Of a DNA stretch of 6,749 nt, positions 1 to 4,380 are shown in pieces (positions within the stretch are counted from its first letter, which is position 1; every line of letters begins with the position of its first letter). Source of the stretch: Clostridiales bacterium (GTDB lineage: Bacteria > Bacillota > Clostridia > Saccharofermentanales > Saccharofermentanaceae); contig DNAE01000084.1 of the NCBI GenBank assembly GCA_003543635.1, positions 1 to 6,749 of the forward strand, in the 5' to 3' direction. Position numbers and translations under genes: made by a program. The notes under the pieces are model-generated. The model saw only the letters and a program-made list of their open reading frames with translations, was not told the origin of the DNA and ran no database searches.

Positions 1-384
1 CCCGGGGTCATGGAATACCTGGAAAGAGCATCCTCCCTGGGGCTGAAACTTGCCTTTGCCACCGCCCTTGCCAAGGAGCATGCATATAACGCCCTCAGCA
101 ATAACGGGATCCTTAACATGTTCGAATGCGGAAAGACCTTGGAGGACGTGGGGAAAAAGACCGACAAGAGGGATCCTTTCATCTACCTTTCCATAACGCA
201 AAGACTTAATATCCCGCCCCGAAGGACCATCGTCTACGAGGATGTTCCCGCGGCGCTGGAGGGAGCCCGCAAGGGCGGTTTCATCACCTGCTGCGTCTAC
301 GACAGCATCGGTTCCGGGGACCTTAGGACCTGGGAGGACATGAAGAGTTCTTCCCACCATTCCGTGAAAAGCTGGCAGATTTAA
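1..384 (+). CDS. HAD-superfamily hydrolase, C-terminal part (cut by window start)
   Basis: The reading frame is open from base 1 to a TAA at 382-384, giving 127 residues without the N-terminus. The first in-window residues, PGVMEYLERA, match the 'PGV-x-x-x-L' stretch that precedes motif II in beta-phosphoglucomutase-like HAD phosphatases. The ATG at base 10 is therefore internal, not the start. Motif II is the Thr in AFATALAK (about residue 21 of the fragment). A Lys-rich GKKTDKRDP segment (51-59) fits motif III, and VYEDVPAALEGARKGG (78-93) carries the motif IV acidic pair E80-D81 that binds Mg2+. The nucleophile motif DxDxT and most of the cap domain would lie upstream and are not visible. 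HAD enzymes of this branch mostly dephosphorylate, or isomerise, small sugar phosphates in the cytoplasm; the substrate cannot be read from this fragment. No terminator is visible between it and the next gene 56 bp downstream. Confidence 0.88.
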   Translation, partial: PGVMEYLERASSLGLKLAFATALAKEHAYNALSNNGILNMFECGKTLEDVGKKTDKRDPFIYLSITQRLNIPPRRTIVYEDVPAALEGARKGGFITCCVYDSIGSGDLRTWEDMKSSSHHSVKSWQI

Positions 385-440
385 TATAATTTATTTTATT
401 TGTTCACTTTTTTGCAAAATTCGCATAGGATAATATTCTT
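385..440 (+). promoter_or_regulatory. AT-rich spacer with possible promoter elements and RBS for the GGDEF-EAL gene
   Basis: This 56-bp, strongly AT-rich gap follows the HAD stop codon. It opens with a perfect TATAAT (385-390), but no convincing -35 box sits 16-18 bp upstream of it. A second candidate, GATAAT (429-434), has only weak upstream boxes. AGGA at 427-430 lies 10 bp before the ATG at 441 and is the best available ribosome site, although a weak one. A promoter here is plausible but not established; co-transcription from the HAD gene is the alternative. Confidence 0.3.
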
Positions 441-2258
441 ATGGAATATGATAAGGATTATGTCTTTTTTAAGAGCAGGACTTCTTTCCTTCTGGCAGTA
501 AGCATACTGTCCATATTATTCGTGGGCGCTCTGGTGCTCCAGAGTTTTGTTTATACAGCCTATGAGAAGATGATAGTCTCCATGGTCCTGGTGATAATCG
601 CCTTCGTGATGAACCTTACCCTGGGAGTTCCGGGATTTGCCGTGTCCGTCGTTCTTACGGCCCTCCAGCTCTTCCTTTATATCTACAGGTATTTTTCCGG
701 ACCCGTTAAGGACCCCAATTACAGCTACATGATAGAGCTGTCCCTGATGTCCATCGCCCTGATCCTCATGTTCCAGCTGTTCGTGAGAAGGGTCTACATC
801 AGGATCTCGGATCTTAAAGACCGGGCCATGAGCGAATACAACAGAAGGATAACGAGCGAGACCCGCGCCCAGATAGAGAGCGCAGCCCAGAGGACCAGCC
901 TCATCGTAAGGCACGATGAACAGGCCGTGGAAGCAGTGGAAGCCTCGAGGACGAATACCATTGACACACTGACCACCCTGCCCGGCAGGGATATGATCTT
1001 AGACCACATCGATAAGCTCATCGACGACAGGATAAAGAAGACCCAGGATTCCGTGGACATGAGGGCCTCCGAGCACCCGATCTACGTTATCTATTTTTCC
1101 GTTATCGACCCCGTAAGATTCTCCTCCAATCTCGGTCACCGCACCGTGGACCTCTTCATCCAGTGCATGGCCCACAGGATGAGGGAAGCGGCGGATTCCA
1201 AGGACATGGTGGGAAGGATATCGGGAAACGAATTTGCCGTGGTCACCTCCAGGGACATATCGGAGAAGGATCTCTTCGCCTATATCGATCTGCTGCGTAA
1301 TTCCCTTTCCGAGAACGAGAATTCCCATGTCTATTCCGGCTATTCCCAGTACCCCAGGGACGCAAGATATCCCGGAGATCTTCTCAGCAGTGCCGAGACC
1401 GCCATGAGGAGTGCCATCGCTTCCATGACCTATATCGAGAGCTACACGAGCATATCCCCGTCAAACGATTCCTTCTTGAAGAAGATGGACCCCACGGAGA
1501 GGCACAAGATATTCGACGATATCTTCGATCACAATGAACTGCATCTCGTATATCAGCCCTGTATGGATAGGGATCACAAAGTGGTGGGATTCGAGTCCTT
1601 CGTAAGATGGGAAAGCCCCGTTTACGGTTCAGTGGATACCAGGGATTTCCTCAAATATGCGGAAAAGACGGGACACATCTTCCGGGTGGGCACGTTTGTC
1701 GTGAAGAAGGCCCTGGAGGAACTTAAGAGGATAAACAAGATCTACCCTGACATCCACATGACCTTAAACTTCTCGGCAACGCAGCTCAAGAACGAGAAGA
1801 ACACCCGGGAAGTCATCGACCTGATCAAGGATTCGGGATGCATCACATCCAACATAATCATGGATATACCCGAGGAAAGCCTCATGAGGGGTCTTCATAA
1901 CGTCAGATCCGTCCTGGAGGAACTTACCGATATGGGAGTGACCCTGGCCCTGGATAACTTCGGAAGAGCCTACTCCTCCCTCAATAATATCCCGCTTATG
2001 CCGGTCTCTCTGGTGAAGTTGGACGGAGGGTTCACGTCGGATCTCGATTCCAATGCCACCTCTAAGCTTCTCACATCCTCCATAATCAGCCTTCTTAATG
2101 AGATCGATATCTCAGTCGATGCCACCGGCGTTGAAACGAAGGAACAATTCGAAGCACTGGCTTCCCTGGGTTGCAAATACTTCCAGGGCAAGTACCTCTG
2201 CGATCCCATTCCCGAGGAACGCATGGGTGCCTGGGTAGCGGACAATATGATCAAATGA
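441..2258 (+). CDS. Membrane-anchored protein with degenerate GGDEF and EAL domains
   Basis: This 605-residue protein begins with four hydrophobic segments (about 14-38, 44-63, 64-84, 97-116), then a charged linker with helical character (118-170). A GGDEF-like domain follows (about 172-335) and an EAL-like domain (about 355-600). The GGDEF signature reads SGNEF (261-265), and the RxxD inhibitory site is absent (D252-S-K-D255), so diguanylate cyclase activity is unlikely. In the EAL domain the signature is E385-S-F with R389 kept. N443, an acidic E478/E479 pair, D505, K526, D528 and Q582 are also present. However, DDFG reads DNFG (second Asp replaced by N506), and the loop normally reading EGVE reads T562-G-V-E565. 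Loss of these metal or catalytic residues argues against phosphodiesterase activity. In such families, degenerate domains often serve as c-di-GMP receptors or protein-interaction modules at the membrane; that role is inferred here. Its stop overlaps that of the convergent maf gene. Confidence 0.93.
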   Translation: MEYDKDYVFFKSRTSFLLAVSILSILFVGALVLQSFVYTAYEKMIVSMVLVIIAFVMNLTLGVPGFAVSVVLTALQLFLYIYRYFSGPVKDPNYSYMIELSLMSIALILMFQLFVRRVYIRISDLKDRAMSEYNRRITSETRAQIESAAQRTSLIVRHDEQAVEAVEASRTNTIDTLTTLPGRDMILDHIDKLIDDRIKKTQDSVDMRASEHPIYVIYFSVIDPVRFSSNLGHRTVDLFIQCMAHRMREAADSKDMVGRISGNEFAVVTSRDISEKDLFAYIDLLRNSLSENENSHVYSGYSQYPRDARYPGDLLSSAETAMRSAIASMTYIESYTSISPSNDSFLKKMDPTERHKIFDDIFDHNELHLVYQPCMDRDHKVVGFESFVRWESPVYGSVDTRDFLKYAEKTGHIFRVGTFVVKKALEELKRINKIYPDIHMTLNFSATQLKNEKNTREVIDLIKDSGCITSNIIMDIPEESLMRGLHNVRSVLEELTDMGVTLALDNFGRAYSSLNNIPLMPVSLVKLDGGFTSDLDSNATSKLLTSSIISLLNEIDISVDATGVETKEQFEALASLGCKYFQGKYLCDPIPEERMGAWVADNMIK

Positions 2259-2823
2259 GTTCCGCAAGTTCCCTGGCAAGACCTGCCACGGGCAGTCCCA
2301 CCACATTAAAATAATCACCGTTGATCTTCCTGACCAGAAGGGCTCCTCCCCCCTGGATGCCGTATGCCCCCGCTTTATCGTAGGGTTCCTTCGAATCGAC
2401 ATATCTCCCGATGAGATCCTCCATGAACCCGTCCCGGGGCATGAACTCCACAAGTGTCTCCTCGGAAAAGCACCTCATTTCTTCACCCTTAAGGATGCAG
2501 ACCCCCGTGATCACGCTGTGAGTCCTGCCCGCAAGAGACGAGAGCATCTCATATGCCTCCTCCCGGTCCTTCGGCTTACCCAGGATCTTGTCCTCCGTCA
2601 CCACCGAAGTATCGGCGCCGATGACGATGTCTCCCTCTTCCGCCACGATCGCCTCCGCCTTCTTTGTCGCAAGGAATATAGCGGTCTGCTCCGGGGTCAT
2701 CCCCGCACACTTCTTCTCAATTTCCCTCTCGTCCACAGGGGCACTTCTCACGATGAAGTCCTCCGTGATGAGTTTCATAAGCTCCCGCCTTCTGGGGGAT
2801 GCACTGGCTAGTATGATCGACAT
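2251..2823 (-). CDS. maf: Maf family nucleotide pyrophosphatase (dTTP/UTP pyrophosphatase, YhdE type)
   Basis: This 190-residue cytoplasmic protein has the usual Maf length. Maf proteins hydrolyse non-canonical or excess nucleoside triphosphates to the monophosphate and PPi, a house-cleaning role also linked to septum-formation control. Visible motifs are LASASPRRREL (5-15, the phosphate-binding N-terminal loop), GADTSVV (69-75, with D71 as the conserved metal-binding or catalytic Asp), GKP (82-84), GRTHSVITGV (99-108), EPYDKAGAYGIQG (146-158) and INGDYFNVVGLPV (167-179). The KAGAYGIQG version is typical of the YhdE subfamily acting on dTTP/UTP, rather than the YceF m7GTP subfamily. The frame stays open upstream to 2901, but the start is placed at the ATG of 2823. 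That is where homology begins and where a GGAG site lies 9 bp upstream; the longer version would run through the terminator hairpin. It converges on the GGDEF-EAL gene with an 8-bp overlap and follows the terminator of the upstream dehydrogenase gene. Confidence 0.95.
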   Translation of the reverse strand: MSIILASASPRRRELMKLITEDFIVRSAPVDEREIEKKCAGMTPEQTAIFLATKKAEAIVAEEGDIVIGADTSVVTEDKILGKPKDREEAYEMLSSLAGRTHSVITGVCILKGEEMRCFSEETLVEFMPRDGFMEDLIGRYVDSKEPYDKAGAYGIQGGGALLVRKINGDYFNVVGLPVAGLARELAELI

Positions 2824-2832
2824 TGCCTTGAT

Positions 2833-2836
2833 CTCC
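2833..2836 (-). promoter_or_regulatory. Ribosome binding site deciding the maf start
   Basis: On the minus strand this reads GGAG, 9 bases before the ATG at 2823-2821. It supports the internal start over the upstream in-frame ATG at 2901, which has no good ribosome site and would place 26 extra, unconserved residues ahead of the Maf motif. Confidence 0.7.
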
Positions 2837-2866
2837 GAACAAGATATTTTCCCGATATGATAACAC

Positions 2867-2898
2867 GAAAAAGTCCCGTCGGTCAGCCCGGCGGGACT
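2867..2898 (-). terminator. Rho-independent terminator of the dehydrogenase-like gene
   Basis: On the minus strand, AGTCCCG (2898-2892) pairs with CGGGACT (2878-2872). A further 3-bp inner CGG/CCG pairing sits across one mismatch, with a short GCTGA loop. The last T of the stem runs into a TTTTT tract (2872-2868). It begins 21 bp after the stop of the 2920-3903 gene and lies ahead of maf, so it should insulate maf from upstream transcription at least partly. Confidence 0.85.
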
Positions 2899-2919
2899 CA
2901 TTTATCCTATTCCCGTATA

Positions 2920-3903
2920 TTATCCGTTATTCAGAACGTCACCCAGGGACTCGGTTACCGATCTCGTCTCGGTGTCGGGCATCACATCGCCCATGGTGTT
3001 GTTGAACTTAACGTCAGGGTTGTTCATGAAAAGAGCATAGACTTCCTTGGGGTTGTCCTTCTTCGTGATCCTGTAATAGGTATCCACGAACTTGCCCAGA
3101 GACTTGCTCATCATCCACTTGGGCATGGGCTTAACGTCCTTCTCTATGCCGCCGGCCTTCTTAACGTCTTCAAAAAACTCATCCGTGGATTTGTGCTCAC
3201 CGCTCAGGATGTAGCAGCCTCCCACCTGTCCGTTCTCGGAAAGGGCAAGGAGTCCGTCTGCAACATCCCTGACGTCCACGAAGGCATGTCCGCCCTTAAC
3301 CGTGGAAACGCCCTTCTCGATGTAGTGCTTCAAGATCACCTTCATATCTGAGTTCTCGTCGTAACCGGGACCGATTATGAAAGTGGGAAGGAGGATGACG
3401 GCGTTGAACTTATTAAGGGATACCTTCTCGATGATATAAGCACCCGCCTCAGCCTTTGTCTTTGCATATTCACCTTCCACCTTGGTGCGGTCAAAATGAA
3501 GGACGGAATTCTCGAGACTTGATTTGGGATTTAAAGCATATGCGGAACCGAGCCATACCATCCTGCCGATCTTGTTCTTGATGGAAAGATCCACCACATG
3601 CTGGGTGCCGGCCACATTGACCCTCCTCATATTGAGGTTGGTCTTGTCGGAAGCGGATACGATCTCTTCCATGTGGATCAATACGGAATGTCTGGGATCC
3701 TCCACCTTGAAGAAATCCTTCATGGAATCCTTATCGAATACCTCGCCTTCGAAGATCTCGATATTATCAAAGCCCTCAAAGGGGGAGCGGTCGGCTCCCG
3801 ACTGAATAAGGATCCTGACCTTGCTGCCGTTATCGGCGAGCATCTTGGTTACAAGTCTTCCTACCGGGCTCGTAGCACCCGTGATCAAGTATTGTTCATA
3901 CAT
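2920..3903 (-). CDS. NAD(P)-dependent epimerase/dehydratase-like protein (extended SDR)
   Basis: This 327-residue cytoplasmic protein has an extended short-chain dehydrogenase/reductase layout. An N-terminal Rossmann motif, TGATSPVG, spans 8-15, with Gly at 9 and 15 but Ser at 12 where the middle Gly of GxxGxxG usually stands. Next come NVAGT (96-100), the strand with LGSAY (118-122, S120 as the catalytic Ser) and Y146-AKT-K150 as the YxxxK pair. After that come LLPTFIIGPG (171-180) and FVDVRDVADGLL (208-219), typical of NAD-dependent epimerases and dihydroflavonol-4-reductase-like enzymes. The catalytic Ser/Tyr/Lys are intact, so it is probably an active oxidoreductase or epimerase. The substrate (nucleotide sugar, sterol-like or hydroxyacyl compound) cannot be assigned. 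The ATG at 3903 is supported by GAGGG (minus strand, 3915-3911), 7 bp upstream. The gene is transcribed away from the T-box-controlled synthetase gene and ends in its own terminator, so it looks monocistronic. Confidence 0.9.
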   Translation of the reverse strand: MYEQYLITGATSPVGRLVTKMLADNGSKVRILIQSGADRSPFEGFDNIEIFEGEVFDKDSMKDFFKVEDPRHSVLIHMEEIVSASDKTNLNMRRVNVAGTQHVVDLSIKNKIGRMVWLGSAYALNPKSSLENSVLHFDRTKVEGEYAKTKAEAGAYIIEKVSLNKFNAVILLPTFIIGPGYDENSDMKVILKHYIEKGVSTVKGGHAFVDVRDVADGLLALSENGQVGGCYILSGEHKSTDEFFEDVKKAGGIEKDVKPMPKWMMSKSLGKFVDTYYRITKKDNPKEVYALFMNNPDVKFNNTMGDVMPDTETRSVTESLGDVLNNG

Positions 3904-3938
3904 AGTAAAGCCCTCGCTTTATGGATACATAACAACTC

Positions 3939-3966
3939 ATTATTATTTTATTATGATTCCCATCAA
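3939..3966 (-). promoter_or_regulatory. Candidate promoter of the dehydrogenase-like gene
   Basis: On the minus strand, TTGATG (3966-3961) and AATAAT (3944-3939) stand 16 bp apart, 35 bp ahead of the start codon at 3903 in an AT-rich stretch. The boxes match the sigma-A consensus at 4 of 6 and 5 of 6 positions. Other AT-rich boxes nearby could also serve, so the exact position is uncertain. Confidence 0.35.
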
Positions 3967-4019
3967 ATTGCTTTTCGTCATTTGTAAAGAAAATGTGAAT
4001 GTTTTTTAGACAAGAGGTG

Positions 4020-4048
4020 TTGACTTTTGGGTGTTTCAAGATTATCCT
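4020..4048 (+). promoter_or_regulatory. Promoter of the T-box leader
   Basis: TTGACT (4020-4025, 5 of 6 to the sigma-A -35 consensus) and TATCCT (4043-4048, 4 of 6) are separated by exactly 17 bp. Transcription would start near 4055, just ahead of the first T-box helix, giving a leader of about 325 nt before the ATG at 4381. Its position directly upstream of Stem I supports the call. Confidence 0.65.
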
Positions 4049-4272
4049 TACAGTGTTTTATAGCAGAAAGGCTGTGACGAAGACGGTCTGATGATCAAAA
4101 CTCCCAGAGAGTCGGGATTAGCTGGAAACCCGATAGCAGAGGTCATCAAGGGATCTATCACTTCCGAGCCGGTACACCGAAAGCTCACGCAAGTAGACTG
4201 TACCCGAGGGTCGCCGCGTTAAGGCAAGGGGTTTGTCAGAATCCAAAAGTGGTATTCCGTCAGGAATGCAAA

Positions 4273-4303
4273 TTGAGTGGTACCGCGGATATTTCCGTCT
4301 CAA
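4273..4303 (+). promoter_or_regulatory. T-box antiterminator
   Basis: TTGAG (4273-4277) pairs with CTCAA (4299-4303). The seven-base bulge TGGTACC (4278-4284) follows, then GCGGA/TCCGT (4285-4289/4294-4298) closes a TATT loop. This is the standard A1-bulge-A2 arrangement. Its 3' strand (4296-4303) is also used by the terminator, so the two folds exclude each other. Confidence 0.92.
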
Positions 4304-4326
4304 GCAAGATGCTTGGGGCGTTTTTT
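4296..4326 (+). terminator. T-box-controlled intrinsic terminator
   Basis: CGTCTCAAGC (4296-4305) pairs with GCTTGGGGCG (4311-4320) through 10 base pairs, two of them G-U, around an AAGAT loop. Six T follow at 4321-4326. It lies 54 bases ahead of the start codon and would stop transcription when the cognate tRNA is charged. Confidence 0.93.
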
Positions 4327-4365
4327 ATTTCCGGGAAACGAGACGCTTTCGGATCTGAAAAAAAG

Positions 4366-4373
4366 AAAAGGAG
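4366..4373 (+). promoter_or_regulatory. Ribosome binding site deciding the start of the fusion gene
   Basis: AAAAGGAG ends 7 bases before the ATG at 4381. This strong site lies after the terminator T-tract. It fixes the start and excludes the open frame that extends upstream to 4249 through the T-box and terminator. Confidence 0.9.
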
Positions 4374-4380
4374 AATAAAT

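Larger units (their letters stand above)
4064..4326 (+). promoter_or_regulatory. T-box riboswitch leader, predicted isoleucine (ATC) specifier
   Basis: T-box leaders bind a tRNA and allow read-through when it is uncharged. All canonical parts are visible. Stem I: GGCT/AGCC (4070-4073/4167-4170), a kink-turn GTGAC, GAAG/CTTC (4079-4082/4161-4164), an upper helix TGATGATC/GGTCATCA (4089-4096/4141-4148), the AGAGAG bulge (4106-4111) and a distal helix TCGGG/CCCGA (4112-4116/4129-4133). The specifier position directly before the lower helix reads ATC (4157-4159) followed by A4160, an isoleucine codon. Stem II: GGTACA/TGTACC (4171-4176/4199-4204), enclosing an AGTA/GAA loop-E-like element. Stem III: GTATTCC/GGAATGC (4252-4258/4263-4269). 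The conserved T-box reads TTGAGTGGTACCGCG (4273-4287) against the consensus AGGGTGGNACCGCG. The TGGT would pair with an ACCA 3' end (A73), consistent with tRNA-Ile though not unique to it. Recognition as a T-box is near certain; the specifier assignment rests on hand folding. Confidence 0.94.

Noticed and set aside
10..12. ATG at base 10 as the true start of the HAD gene
   Set aside because: The frame is open to base 1 with PGV ahead of it, part of the conserved HAD sequence, and the nucleophile motif is missing. The gene is therefore cut by the window edge.
2824..2901. Longer N-terminus for Maf from the ATG at 2901
   Set aside because: The extra 26 residues are encoded across the terminator hairpin and precede the conserved LASASPRR start. 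GGAG is placed for the ATG at 2823.
2857..3351. Plus-strand open frames opposite maf and the dehydrogenase gene (also 3598-3987)
   Set aside because: They lie antisense to well-supported genes, lack recognisable motifs and include terminator or promoter sequence.
4118..4303. Small minus-strand frame of 61 residues inside the T-box leader
   Set aside because: It is made up of riboswitch stems, has no recognisable protein motif, and the RNA structure explains the sequence.
4249..4380. In-frame upstream extension of the synthetase gene, starting at a GTG
   Set aside because: It runs through Stem III, the antiterminator and the terminator T-tract, has no ribosome site or homology, and the ATG at 4381 has a strong AAAAGGAG.
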